A DNA stretch of 64,000 nt from Erinaceus europaeus (taxonomy: Eukaryota > Chordata > Mammalia > Eulipotyphla > Erinaceidae), in assembly GCF_950295315.1 (NCBI RefSeq), contig NC_080179.1, positions 74,450,261 to 74,514,260 on the forward strand, given 5' to 3'. Position 1 is the first letter of the stretch; every line of letters begins with the position of its first letter. This document shows, piece after piece, positions 34,058 through 45,150 of the stretch. The notes beneath the pieces were generated by a model. That model made no database searches. It saw only the letters and a program-made list of their open reading frames with translations, and was not told the DNA's origin. Both the position numbers and the translations under genes were made by a program.

Positions 34058-34471
34058 TGTCGTTAAAATTCCGGACGGCTCCAGCGGGCCGGGCTGGCTT
34101 CACGGGCGGGTAACAGAGACGCGGAGACAACGGCTGGGCAGGGCAGCTGCATTTCTTTATTCAGGAACAACGATTCACAAACTAAGACAAACTAATCACC
34201 AAACAGAACTCTGCTGTCTCTTTGCGGAGGCACAAGCACTCTCTCTCTTACTCTGGAACTCAGGAACCCAGGAACTCTGCCCTCTCGAACTCTCGTACTC
34301 GGGAACCCTCTGAAACTCTGGCACTCTCGAACTCAGCAACCCAGGAACTCTGTCACTCTGGAACTCTAGCGGGTTTCCTAGGGGCGGGGCCAAGCTGGCC
34401 GGCGAAATTAACAGGACTGATGCAATTCTCTTGGCGGGGGAGAACTAGAACCCAATGTAAAGCATACAACA
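34058..34471 (-). mobile_element. Solo ERV LTR, class II-like, minus
   Basis: 414 bp starting TGTCG and ending ACAACA (TG...CA), flanked on both sides by the 6-bp duplication gtcatg (34052-34057 and 34472-34477). Six-base TSDs are typical of class II (betaretrovirus-like) elements. The polyadenylation signal AATAAA is on the minus strand at 34156-34161, which sets the orientation. The U3/R part carries a degenerate gaactct/ggaacc repeat (34250-34375). No internal genes remain, as expected after LTR-LTR recombination. It lies inside a SINE. Confidence 0.88.
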
Positions 34472-34620
34472 GTCATGAGCTCAGCCCAGGCTCAAACCTG
34501 GCCCCACCACACTTAGGGAAGGATTCCTTTAGTGCTGGCGGAGCTAGGTCGATCCGCGTATGCTGCCTTCTTTCCCCTTACCTTGTAAAGCAGTGCACTA
34601 CCCAAGTGAGCTGTTTTATT
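34472..34620 (+). repeat. SINE family E, right part
   Basis: ctcaaacctggccccaccac (B box) and aaggattcctttagtgctgg continue the family E element interrupted at 34057. The end is diverged. Confidence 0.6.
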
Positions 34621-34797
34621 CTCAGAAATGTTTATTAAGGGGAAATTGAAGCAATATACTGGTATTTACTGAGAAGTGGAATGCAGCTATTACACATAGA
34701 CATAGACCAAAATAGTTTGACAAGAGGAAGTTTGTCAACTATTTTAAACAAGAACAAGAAAGCTACGCATACTACAGCTCTAATATTTAAATACATT

Positions 34798-34979
34798 AAG
34801 TTTTCTTTTTTATATAGACAGAAATTGAGAAGGAAGGGGCAGTAGAGAGGGAGAAAGAGACACTTGCAGCACTGCTTCACGATTCATGGCATTTCCCTTA
34901 TATAGTTGGGGACTGGGAGCTTGAACCTGTGTCCTTGTGCACGGTGACATATGGGCTCTACCAGGAGCACCAGCCCCTT
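34798..34979 (-). repeat. SINE family B, minus
   Basis: tatagacagaaattgagaag, cactgcttcacgattcatgg, agcttgaacctgtgtcc and terminal ccaggagcaccagcccc. Confidence 0.8.
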
Positions 34980-35167
34980 GGGCCCTTTGAGAAGCCAGTT
35001 AAATTGATACGTGCTCGTACAAATAGGCTTGTCTCCACATGTCTGTGTAGATCACAGTCTAGGGTTGGATTCTATCTTGCAGATCTTGATAAGCCCAGAA
35101 CTGGGGAAGAGAAGACCTATTTCCTGTGGGTTTGAAGCTCATCTCTGCGAAAGCATTTGTTTCAGAC
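34980..35167. other. Unique intergenic sequence
   Basis: Nothing recognised between the SINE and the LTR. Confidence 0.45.
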
Positions 35168-35836
35168 TGTGGCGAGTGTGACAGGCAGTAACCAGCTGTT
35201 ACTTTAAAATCCCCTTGCATTCAAGCTAACTTTAAGTTCCCCCCCCCTTTTTCATTTTTGAGTTTAGATGTTAAGTTTTTGAGTGTTTAGTGTTAAGTTC
35301 CTTTTTTCCTATAAGTTCCCCTTCTTATTCCTGTTTGTGAAAACCCCTTGCCCTTTCCCTGTTAAGAAACGGGACTAATCAGTGAAGGCTATCAGGTGTT
35401 TTGCAGAAGTTCTGTGTGAGGGCCAGCCTTATCAGGACCCCTGCACAGCCCCAGCGGTATACTGGTAGCCAGATGGCCTGGTATGACGGTAGGGGGATGT
35501 GAGGACCTAATACCTGGTCAAGCCTTATTGGTTGTCTGGTCTTGCAAGGTTTGAAATTAGCCCGCGCTTCGCTTTGTATGGACCCCGCTTTTTGCTTGGT
35601 TTAAAATGATTGGATTCCGCATTTTTGTAATATGTAATTGGATATAGATTGTAAGATGGAGTGGACCCCCTCCTCAAGTGTGTTCTGAATTCCTATAAAT
35701 TGTGTGGTTTGAGCCCTGTGCGGGGTCGAGCTTGGTAGACTGCGGCCAGTCACCATCTCGGCCCGGATTGCAATTCGTCAATAAACATCTTTTGCTTCCT
35801 TGCAGTGGATGGTGGTTTGATTTATGCTCGCTAACA
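35168..35836 (+). mobile_element. ERV LTR, gamma (class I)-like
   Basis: Starts TGTGGCGAG and ends CTCGCTAACA, an imperfect terminal inverted repeat. TATAAA lies at 35694-35699, a gtgcggggtcgagcttggt R-like segment follows, and AATAAA is at 35780-35785 ahead of a T/G-rich U5. At 669 bp it is in the range for class I LTRs. I could not find a matching 4-bp TSD (agac left, gcaa right), so the boundaries or the flanks may have changed. No internal genes follow. Confidence 0.75.
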
Positions 35837-36110
35837 GCAAGGTGGGGCTGAGTGCCCATGACACAACCCATCATTAGTGCAGAAGACGAATTTGTTCTGA
35901 GACTGAGGCTGACCCAGACATGCAAAGCGCTACACAGTATTAAGCTACACTCTTCAATCTCATGACCTTAAAATCCAACACGCCATCCAGGAGATGCTAG
36001 GTGTGCATGTCTGAGGTGTTGTGGGCAGCACAGAGGATGGAGTGCTCCAGTGTCTCCCACTGACACCAGAGCCTCAATCTCCCTGTAAAAGCTCCAGAGG
36101 AAAGAAATTA
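35837..36110. other. Unique intergenic sequence
   Basis: No primer-binding site or retroviral leader is evident after the LTR. Confidence 0.45.
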
Positions 36111-36119
36111 AGATGCTGC

Positions 36120-36315
36120 AGGTCCCCCAGTCTTGTCACCTTCTGTGGGCCAAGTTATTAATGTGTGAGCCACTAGACCATGCTGTATTAATTGTGTCTC
36201 CAGCCAGCACCCGGTGTGACAAGATTAGCAGAGAGTGTGGTTATTCATCAGCGAGTTGTCACAGCTTAATTGTCCTCTAAAAGCTTTGGGTACAGCAGAG
36301 GCTGAAGAAAGTTGG
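36120..36315. promoter_or_regulatory. Candidate conserved non-coding element
   Basis: Repeat-free block with caagttattaatgtgtgag, tgctgtattaattgtgtctc, ggttattcatcagcgagttg and cacagcttaattgtcctct. Inference from motif clustering. Confidence 0.35.
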
Positions 36316-36423
36316 AGCAGGTCCCCTCAGCTTCCCTGAGGACTGGCACATGCAGCCACTAATAAGAAAGTAAGTGCTTTTTACCACCCAACATCACTAT
36401 GCTCATCTGCTCTGTTCCTACTT

Positions 36424-36634
36424 TAAAATTTTTTAAAATGTTTTATTTATTATTGTATAGAGACAGAGAGAAATTGAGAGGGGAAGATAGAGAAACAGAG
36501 AGAGAGAGAGTTAGAGAACCCTGCTTCACCACTCGTGAAGCTTTCCCTCTGCAGGTGGGGACCAGGGGCTTGAACCTGGATCCATGTGCACTGTAATATG
36601 CGCACTTAACCAAGTGCACCACCACCTTGCCCCT
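36424..36634 (-). repeat. SINE family B, minus
   Basis: Tail, tgtatagagacagagagaaa, gtgaagctttccctctgcag, gcttgaacctggatcc and aagtgcaccaccaccttgcc. Flanks ctgttcctac on both sides are a 10-bp TSD. Confidence 0.93.
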
Positions 36635-36694
36635 GTTCCTACATTTTTTTGGTTCCTGTTTACTAAACATTTTGTCCTCCTTTATATCCTATCA

Positions 36695-36880
36695 TTTTTT
36701 TCTTTTTTTTTTTTTTCTTCTCTTCTTTTCTTTTTTGCCTCCGGGGTTATTGCTGGGGTTCAGTGTCTGCACCATGAATCCAATGCTCCTGGAGGCTTTT
36801 TTCCCCCTTTTGTTGCCCTTGTTGTTTTTTATTGTTGTTATGGTTATTATTATTATTATTGTTATTGATATCGCTCTCAT
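36695..36880 (-). repeat. SINE family A 3' part, minus, truncated
   Basis: Only the reversed long-form extension (gggttattgctggggttcag, atgaatccaatgctcctgga) and linker remain; the tRNA head is absent. Confidence 0.8.
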
Positions 36881-36894
36881 TCCCTATCTCTCCC

Positions 36895-36975
36895 TCTATC
36901 AGAAATGACACCAGGAGTGGTGGGATTGTGCAGGCACTGAATTCTACTGAAAACCCTGGTGGCAGAAATAACACA
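36895..36975 (+). repeat. SINE family B 3' extension fragment, plus
   Basis: gacaccaggagtggtgggat and ctgaaaaccctggtggc correspond to the end of the long SINE at 47575-47655. It abuts the opposite-strand fragment. Confidence 0.5.
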
Positions 36976-37370
36976 CAACAGCTGTGTGGCCTCAGTGAGG
37001 GAAACCAATGAACTGCCATCAGTCCCACCCTCCTGGTCTCTAAGTGGTGGTGATGAGCTCCCACAGCTAAGAGAAAGGCCGCCAAGCAGGGGAAGCGCCT
37101 GTGCGTGACAGCTGATCCCATCACAGAAACTGGGAACAGGCATTCACTACTCCTATTGTAAAGCTCAGTCTTTCTTCAGCTCTGCCACGTTGCATGAACA
37201 CACCTTGCATGAACACATCAGCTAGCTTCTGGTGACTGCATGGCAAAATGTCCCATCAGATGGATGGGCCTCTGTCCTCAGACTTTTCACCACTCGGTAG
37301 GCATCTGACATGTCCCCTTCTTTCTCTTACAAATGGCACTTGAGACAAACAAATGTTCTTCTTTAACGTT
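36976..37370. other. Unique intergenic sequence
   Basis: Nothing recognised. Confidence 0.45.
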
Positions 37371-37379
37371 TCCTCAAAG

Positions 37380-37433
<54 letters not shown>
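37380..37433 (+). repeat. (CA)n microsatellite
   Basis: About 27 perfect CA units in unique sequence. Confidence 0.97.
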
Positions 37434-37437
<4 letters not shown>

Positions 37438-38540
37438 CAAGGTGTTCTCATTTCCGGTGACATCTCCAAACAGGGATGCGTGGATGAAAGTGTGACACTT
37501 TTGGGCATATGCATGTGTACTGCCAGATTGCTCTCTGGAGCTTCAAATTGCTATCTGTCCTCTGTGTTATCTCTGGTTATCATTGTCACTGCTCATTTAT
37601 TACAGGCAGTGGCGATTACTAGTTTTAATAGATCAAATGTGCTCAACTCTGCTAGAATATAATTGACACGTAGGTAATTTGGGTTACAGAGCTGACCGAC
37701 TTTTATTTCTTTCCACCACTTAGAGCTGAGGAGGGTGGGCCTGAGAGGTGTTCATTGGTTCCCCTCGCCCGAGGTCACACAGCTGTTGTGTCTGCTTTCT
37801 CCACACTCTGTAGCTGCATTCTGTGTGTATCATCAAAATATGATGACAGAACTCTTTTCTAATTTTTTTTTGTTTGAACACCATCTCAAGTGCAACGCTT
37901 CCCATCTGCACTCATCTGTTTTCCCCTAAACCAGCACTTTTCTTGCCTGAAGCCCTCAGGTCTGCCTGGGTGCTCCACAATGAGGGACAGAGCTCTGGAA
38001 CCAGAGTAGGGGGGGTTTCTGGGGCAAGATTATGAAGGTGTGAAGTGTGAAACCCGTCTGGGGAATGCTTCAGATGGGGGCAGTCGAGGGTCTGGGGCCA
38101 GTGCACAGCTGTGTGTGTGGGGAAGAGATGAGCACTGGGCAGAGATGGGTGCCAGGACACTCTTCAACTGGGCAGAGGGGGTGTCTCAGACAGGGGTGTC
38201 CCAACCCACTGTCTACAGCAGAGAGCTATCTGAGGGAGAAGAATATGGCCCTGGTGAAGGCTTGGAGAGGGAGCCAAGAGCCTCACCTTTCCCTAGTGCA
38301 TGGGACTTCTACCCTCCACTTCAGAAAATGAGAACATTTCAAGAGACCCAAAGGCAGTGCCATGGCTGGAGTGCCCACTCTGTGTAAGACCTTAAAGTGC
38401 AGGCACCCCTCAGACATCTCATGTGCTATATTCCCAACCCCAGCTCATGCCACCATGAGCGAGTCACAAAACTTGTCTGGCTCCCAGTGCACAGCACACA
38501 ATAATTTATTATGGGTGCAGTATTGTTACGTCTTTCCTTC
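37434..38540. other. Unique intergenic sequence
   Basis: No supported gene. Around 37580-37680 ttacaggcagtggcgattac, tagttttaatagatcaaatg and gtaggtaatttgggttac form a repeat-free AT-motif island that might be conserved. Two overlapping plus-strand frames of 94 and 115 codons (38047-38387) have no recognised domain. Confidence 0.45.
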
Positions 38541-38544
38541 TTCC

Positions 38545-38672
38545 TTCCTTTTCTTCTTCAGATCACAGCTCAGCTCTGGCTGATAGTGATGCCAAGAACT
38601 GAATTCATGATGTCAGAGCCTCATCCATGAAAATTCTTTTGCTTAGTCACTATGCTATTTCTCAGACCCACA
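38545..38672 (-). repeat. SINE family D, minus
   Basis: agctcagctctggctgatag, aactgaattcatgatgtcag and gtcactatgctatttctcag, in reverse order relative to plus copies. Confidence 0.7.
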
Positions 38673-39115
38673 GAACTTCTTTCAAAAATGGGAATTCATC
38701 TTCTAAAACCCTGATGCTGCTTCTCAGCATGACATTTCTATCATATTCTGAACTTTGTCTTATCACTTCAGCAGTGTCTGAAACATCTTTGCCAAGAGTG
38801 GACTCCAGCTGGAGAAATCACTCTCTTCGCTCATCTGTAAGTGGCAACCCCTCATCTGTTCCAGGTCAAGAGATGGACATGACAGCCATGTTTTCAGGCT
38901 GCATGTCTCACTCCACTCCTCCCACTGTTTTTGCCATACTTGTAGTCACTCCATTAAGGTCTTGAACCCCTCAAAGTCAATCATGGAGACAGCAATCGAC
39001 TTCTTACCAACTCCTGTGAGTGCTGATGTGATCTCCTCCCATGAATCATGAATGACCTCCATGACATCTAGAGTGGTGAACCCTTTCTAAAAGCTTTTCT
39101 CTTGACTGCTTAGAT
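38673..39115. other. Unique intergenic sequence
   Basis: A 112-codon frame (38627-38965) has no recognised similarity. Nothing else seen. Confidence 0.4.
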
Positions 39116-39119
39116 CTAC

Positions 39120-39520
39120 CAGAGGATATGGCCTTAAAATGTATATGCTTTTGTACACAATGGAATATTACACATCTGTAAGAAATGACATTTTCTTCTT
39201 TGCTACAACATGGAAGAAACTAGAAGGAATCATGTTGAATGAGATATGTCAGAAGGAGAACAAATAATTGATGATCTCAGTCACCGGTGGGCTCTAAGAA
39301 GCAAAGCAAAGGACAATCCACAGTGTGTCTTCAGTCTATCACAGCAGACTCAGGAGGGACTGAGAGGCCAAAGGAGGAGCATCAAGGGGAGGCTGGGTAC
39401 CTCAGTCCTTATGGTGGAAAGGATGATACTTTGGTAGAGAGTGAAATGCACTGACACCTGCCTTGCGGACATGTGGAAATATACCTTTGTAACAACAGTG
39501 ATCTTATAACTCAACATCTG
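39120..39520 (+). repeat. L1 3' end, plus strand, old
   Basis: tacacaatggaatattacac, ctacaacatggaagaaacta, aatgagatatgtcagaagga and gatgatctcagtcaccggtg parallel the conserved L1 3' terminus. Confidence 0.75.
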
Positions 39521-41008
39521 CTCCATAAAACAACATCGGAAATAATGTATACATATTTTAAATAATCAGACCCGAAAGTCAAAATGATCCTTTGATCTGT
39601 TGCAAAACAGATATAAACTGTCATGAAACCAACACTCACCTCTCTATCCTCTATATGCCTCTCCACCGGCCCTCCTGGATTGCCACAAAAAGCTTGGGTG
39701 TGACCAAGAAATCGCACCAGCTCACTGTACAATATGCACAGTGCCTTTTAAATGAGCAGTCATATTTTGAAAGGAATCCTTTCTTTCCCTTTAATTTCTA
39801 AGCACAAAGTCTCAACAGTGGTCTTAAAATATCCAGTAAGCCACGTTATAAACAGATGTGCTTGCTTAGTTATTCTGTTTATAGATCACAGGCAGAGTAT
39901 ATCTAGTATGATTCATAGAGACCTAGAATTTTCAAAATGGGAAAAATGAACACTGGTTTTTAACTTGAAAGCGACCAAATGTATCAGCTGAGAAAAGAAT
40001 CAGCCTGTCCTGCGAAGCTTTGAAGACAGCCATTGGCTTCTCATCTGAGTGGTAATCTTCCAGTACAGTGTGAGGCTGTTTTATTTGTGTTGAAATTGAA
40101 TTGTTTAGTACAGGCATCTTTGTCAGTGATCTTAGGCCTTCTGGATGACTTCCTATAGCCCCAGAATCAGCATTTGCCTTTTCCCTTGTGCTTTTATGCT
40201 GTAAGATGACTTCTTTCCTGATTTTTTCTTTTTTTTTAGATTTTTATTTATGAACTGATCTCTGCTAACTTCAGACTTTTCACCTGCATGCCCTTGATTT
40301 CTCATCACCTCAGAAAGGAGAACCCTTCTCTGGATTACTCTTTGGCTGAAGAGGAGCAGTTCCGTGGCTGATCTAATCTTCTGTCTAGACCACAAGAGCT
40401 TTCTCTCTATCTGTAGGATTGTTCTGTGTGCTTATCATTCATGAGTTCACCACAGCAGCATTTTTTACTTCCTTCTAGAAGTTTCTCTTTGCATTCACAA
40501 GTTGGCTCACTGGAACAAAAGGGCAACTTTTCGGTCTGTGGTGATATTGGCAGACCTACCTCACTAAGCCTACTTATTTCTAGCTTTTGATGGAAAGTGA
40601 AAGGTAGTTGACTCTTCTTGTACCTTGAACTCAGTCATTATTGGCCTGATTCTGATACTGTTGTGTCTTAGGAGATAAGAGCACCCAGGAAAGAGAGAGA
40701 GAGAGAGCTGGGCCACTGACAGGTTGGAGGAAAAATCAGAATATAAATATTTATCAGTTCAGTTCCCTGTCTTCTGTGGGCAGGGCCTGGGATGTAAATT
40801 AGTGATAGTAGTCATATCAAAGACCAGTGGTCACAGAGCACCACAAAGGATACAATAGTGAGGGAAACATTTGAAACCTAGAAAGAATTGCCAGTGTGTC
40901 AGTCAGACATAAAATGGACACATATAGTTGGGGAGAAACAATGTCAATAGACTTGTCTAAAGGAAAAGTTGCTACAAAGCTTCAATAAGTGGGGATTTTA
41001 AAATGCCC
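39521..41008. other. Unique intergenic sequence
   Basis: No recognised genes. A short (GA)n lies at 40694-40708. Confidence 0.5.
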
Positions 41009-41010
41009 AT

Positions 41011-41127
41011 GAAGGGGAGGCGGGCGGTAACGCAGCGGGTTAAGCGCACATGGCGCGAAGCCAACGGCCGGTGCAAGGATCCCAGTTGGAGCCCCCAGCT
41101 CCCCACCTGCAGGGGAGTCACTTCACA
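41011..41127 (+). repeat. SINE family A, left part, split by Vingi
   Basis: Head ggcgggcggtaacgcagcgg, caaggatcccagttggagcc (B-box region) and ccccacctgcaggggagtca. The SINE stops within the gggagtcacttc block and resumes at 42980 with the same block. Confidence 0.93.
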
Positions 41128-42979
41128 AACAGTCACCTAACTCAAGTTGGACATGCTAAGATCAACCCAGTCTGGAAAAGAGACATTTCCCATGAGTGGT
41201 CATCCCACTTCCGGTTATCTTGTCCATCTCCAAAACTCTCTCCCTTTACACTGTCTGAACTGGAAGACAGACGCTTTGAAGAGGGTTAAACTGGGAACGG
41301 CTGCTGGCTATGATAACATCACCCCAGAACTCATTCTTAACCTGGGTCCTGCGGCAAAGAAGTGGCTCGCTTCATTCCTGTCCCACATCTTGGAATCCGA
41401 ATCTATGCCCAAAATTTGGTGCCCTGCAAAGATAATAGCAGTTTTGAAACCAAAGAAAGACCCAACACTGGCCGCCAGCTATAGACCAATTTCTCTCCTC
41501 TCCGTGTTTTACAAACTCCTTGAGAGGCTGCTTCAAGTGTCATGTATTTCTCCTCTTACAGAGAAATTCCTATCACCCGCCCAAGCTGGTTTCCGCCCAG
41601 GAAGATCTACCTGCGAACAAGTCCTGGCCCTCTCAACTTACATGGAAAATGGATTCCAGAAGAATTTAAAGACGGGTGCTGTCTTTGTTGATCTCACAGC
41701 AGCCTATGACACGGTCTGGCACCGTGGTCTCCTAGTCAAGATCTCAAGACGCCTGCCTCCATGGGTGGCCAACACTATATCGTTTCTTCTCCAAAACAGA
41801 AGATTCCGGGTGCATCTGGGTGACAAGTCTAGCAGATGGAGACTTGTCTCAAGTGGCCTCCCCCAGGGCTCTGTTCTGGCTCCTACGCTATTTAATATTT
41901 ACATCAATGACCTCCCAGAAACTTCTTCAAGGAAGTTCATCTATGCCGATGACATCTGCTGTGCAACTCAGGCATCCAAGTTTGACATCCTTGAGGAAAC
42001 ACTCACGAAAGACATGTCTCTGATATCTGATTACTGTAAAAAATGGCGACTTATCCCTAGCACTGCAAAAGACGGTATCATCTGTTTTCCATCTACGCCA
42101 TGCCTCAGCCTCGCATGAGCTTAATGTGCAGCTTGACGATACGAGAATCCGGCATGAAGCCCAGCCAGTCTATCTTGGCGTTACTCTCGATCGCACTCTG
42201 TCATTTCACAAACATCTCATAAAAACTGCAGCAAAGGTGGGCGCGAGGAATCACATCATTGCAAGACTGGCCAGCTCCTCATGGAGCGCGAGCGCTGCCA
42301 CACTACGATCATCCTCTCTGGCATGATGCTAATCCACTGCAGAATACTGTGCCCCAGGATGGTTCTGTAGCCCCCATGTCCACTTGGTCGATTCCAAGTT
42401 ATGTTCCTCCATGAGGATAATTTCTAGAACCATCCGTTCCACCCCGGTTCCATGGCTGCCAGTTCTTAGCAACTTCGCCCCACCAGATATTTGTCAGGAT
42501 GCGGCATCATCTAAGTTCATTTCCCACGTCTACGCTCGACCGGACCTGCCAATATACGCGGATATCTTCGCCCACCCTGTCCAACGCTTGACGTCTCGTC
42601 ACCCAATCTGGTCCCCTACGCCTACACTGAACTTCTCTGTTCCAGACTCTTGGAAACAAAGTTGGCAGTCAGCTGAGGTAAAGAACAAACACCTCATCAC
42701 AGACCCCTGCAAGCATCAACCCGGCTTTGACCTAGCACATTATGATTGGGCCCTCCTCAATCGCTATCGAACAGGCCATGGCCGGTGCGCCGCTATGTTC
42801 CATCGCTGGGGAGCCAGAGACGACCTGAACTGCCCCTGCGGCTCCAGACAGACTATGACCCACATAGCCAACGACTGCCACCTCTCCAGATTCAAAGGAG
42901 GTCTCGAAACTTTACATCAGGCCCAACCTGACGCTGTTGACTGGCTATGGAAGAAGGGCAAACGCTAGAAGAAGAAGAA
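41128..42979 (+). mobile_element. Vingi-like non-LTR retrotransposon, 5'-truncated
   Basis: About 1.85 kb, closely similar to the second part of the full-length copy at 55758-58843 from its codon 386 onward, and in the opposite orientation to it. Homology starts at 41130 (cagtcacctaactcaagttg) and ends with the stop codon tag followed by (AAG)n. Flanked by ggggagtcacttc at 41112-41124 and 42980-42992, a 13-bp perfect target-site duplication of host SINE sequence. The 5' truncation and TSD are signatures of target-primed reverse transcription. Confidence 0.93.
41130..42968 (+). pseudogene. Broken Vingi reverse transcriptase
   Basis: Compared with the intact copy this fragment has a 4-base agac duplication near 41272, a 1-base insertion near 42068, and in-frame TGA and TAA codons at 42324-42332. 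The reading frame therefore falls into pieces at 41130-41280, 41270-42118 and 42126-42968. Conserved RT motifs are still readable (FVDLTAAYD, GLPQGSVLAP, YADD) as is the C-terminal CPCG...H...C motif. It lacks the endonuclease and cannot act on its own. The ends and overall similarity to the intact copy suggest a fairly recent insertion that has begun to decay. Confidence 0.9.
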
Positions 42980-43142
42980 GGGGAGTCACTTCCCAGGTGG
43001 TGAAGCAGGTCTGCAGGTGTCTGTCTTTCTCTCCCCCTCTCTGTCTTCCCCTCCTCTCTCCATTCCTCTCTGTCCTATCCAACAACAGTGACATCAACAG
43101 CAACAACAATAGTAACTACAACAATAAAAAAAAACAAAACCA
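42980..43142 (+). repeat. SINE family A, right part
   Basis: gggagtcacttcccaggtgg, tgaagcaggtctgcaggtgt, pyrimidine-rich body, linker aacaacagtgacatcaacag and A-rich end. Completes the SINE that starts at 41011. Confidence 0.93.
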
Positions 43143-43384
43143 TGAAGCACAGAAAAAGCCAAGTTCAGTAGAATGACCTGCTGCTGTGTAACTGTGAGAG
43201 GGTGTCTCCACTCTCGCTGACTGAGAGCTATGGGCACAGGAGTGTCCCCGTCAGTGTCCACATCAGAGAAAAGGCTGAGAAGGTTTCCTGGAGGAGGGGA
43301 GGTCTGAATGTGGTAGGTTGAATGGACAGGCACTCGGCAATCCAGAGGGGTAGCAGGAGAGAGAACTCTGAAGTATATGGAGAA
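43143..43384. other. Unique intergenic sequence
   Basis: Nothing recognised between the split SINE and the L1. Confidence 0.4.
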
Positions 43385-44085
43385 ACGGAGCTCTGATAAG
43401 TGGATCTGGCTCAGTGTGATGGGGTGTCCTCACCTCTCTAGTGGGAATGTAAATTGGTCCAGCCTCTGTGGAGAGCTGTCTGGAGAACTCTCAGAAAGCT
43501 AGACATGGATCTTCCATATGACCCAGTAATTCCTCTCCTGGGGATATACCCCAAGGACTCTATAACACCCAATCAAAAAGATGTGTGTTCACCTATGTTC
43601 ATAGCAGCCCAATTTGTAATAGCTAAAACTTAGAAGCAATCCAGGTACCCAACAACAGATGAGTGGCTGAGAAAGCTGTGGCATACATACGCAATGGAAT
43701 ACTACGCAGCTATTAAGAACAATAAACCCACCTTCTCTGACCCATCTTGGATGGAGTTAGAACGAATTATGTGAAGTGAGCTAAGTCAGAAAGATAAAGA
43801 TGAGTATGGGATGATCCCACTCATCAACAGAAGTTGAGAAAGAAGAACAGAAAGGGAAACTCAAAGCAGGATTTGACTGAATTTGGAGTAGGGCACCAAA
43901 GTAAAAACCCTGGGTTGAGGGTGAGGGTGGATGTTCAGCTTCACGGAGCAGGGTGGGAAGGGGATGGGATGGGACACAGTCTTTTGGTGGTGGGAATGGT
44001 GTTTATATATGCTCCTATTAATTTGTAGTCATATAAATCACTAATTAATATGAGAGGGGAAAATTGATTAAATGTCTCAATCTTT
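43385..44085 (+). repeat. L1 3' UTR, plus strand
   Basis: Highly typical: gtgggaatgtaaattggtcc, tcctctcctggggatatacc, ttcatagcagcccaatttgt, caacagatgagtggctgaga, caatggaatactacgcagct, and the end ggtggtgggaatggtgttta with aatcactaattaatatgag. Confidence 0.93.
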
Positions 44086-44590
44086 TTAATGCACAGACCA
44101 CAGGCTGAGTCTTTGATATGTTGACTCTCTTAAAAACTTAGACCAGGGAAAACAGAAGCAACTGGTGGCATAGCTACATACAAATAATGTCAAAGGACAT
44201 AAATTATGGTGATGTTGTGTATGATACAGCAAATCCTAACAAAGGGATTTTTTCAAAGTGAACCCAATTGCTAAATAATGTGATTACAGCAATAACTATC
44301 TATTGCCTTTTTAAACCCTAAGACAGCAGGAACCTCCTGCCTCCTCTATAGAGCTTATATTTCCCCCAGTCCTGGAACCTCTAGGATGGGGCTCACGTTC
44401 CTGCATGCTGCTCTCAATTCATACCAAATGCTACTGCATCTGCTAATCCCAACCTAGTCAACACAATGAGTACCACCTCGGCATGTTTCACTTCAGACTG
44501 GGGCCACAGATGTCAGGTGTGGAATGTCAACCCTTCAGCCTCATTACTCAACAAATTAACAAGTGCAATAAAAGTAACTCGAATTCAGAA
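44086..44590. other. Unassigned intergenic sequence
   Basis: No recognised feature. Confidence 0.45.
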
Positions 44591-44594
44591 AAAA

Positions 44595-44785
44595 AGATGG
44601 TGGTTCTCCTAGAAGGGAGGGGTGAACGGGGAGTGCAGGTGGAAGGGTCAGTTTGACAGTATGACTGCGCGAGGTCTTCAGTGGATGGTGAGGGTGGTGT
44701 GATATATGCACTTACTGAAGAGTGAGACTATATCCCTAAAAATTATACAGTTTCGTAAAACAATGGTAAATCAAGAAAACCTTTC
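44595..44785 (+). repeat. L1 3' end, plus strand, old
   Basis: agatggtggttctcctagaa, gatggtgagggtggtgtgat and gagactatatccctaaaaat resemble an L1 3' terminus. Confidence 0.6.
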
Positions 44786-44787
44786 TT

Positions 44788-45025
44788 TTCACCACCAGGG
44801 TTTTTGGTGGGGCTCAGCCTGCACACTACTCCATTGCTGCAGGCAGCCATTTTTCTTTCCTTCAGGTAGAGTGTGAGAGACAGACAGGGATGAGTCAGGA
44901 GAGAGAGAGAGAGGAGACCATAGCTTCTCCACTATAACTACAGCACCTAAGTAAGATTAACTATGAGAAAGAAAGGGAGGGAGGGAAAGAAGGAGGGTAG
45001 GAGGGAGGTACACACACACACACAT

Positions 45026-45070
<45 letters not shown>

Positions 45071-45150
45071 CACTGTTCTGCTCTGACATATGCAGAGCCA
45101 AGAATTGAGCCTGGAGCCTCAAGCTCACTGTTGACCCCAAGCAAACCTTT
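44788..45150 (-). repeat. SINE remnants, minus, with (CA)n(GA)n
   Basis: The left part (tttcaccaccagggtttttg, ttgctgcaggcagccatttt) is a reversed long-SINE extension. The right part ends gaattgagcctggagcctca. Between them lies a GGGA/CA/GA microsatellite at 44974-45068. Confidence 0.6.

Noticed and set aside
38047..38387. Overlapping 94- and 115-codon frames as a possible exon
   Set aside because: No similarity that I recognise and no convincing splice sites flanking a conserved frame.
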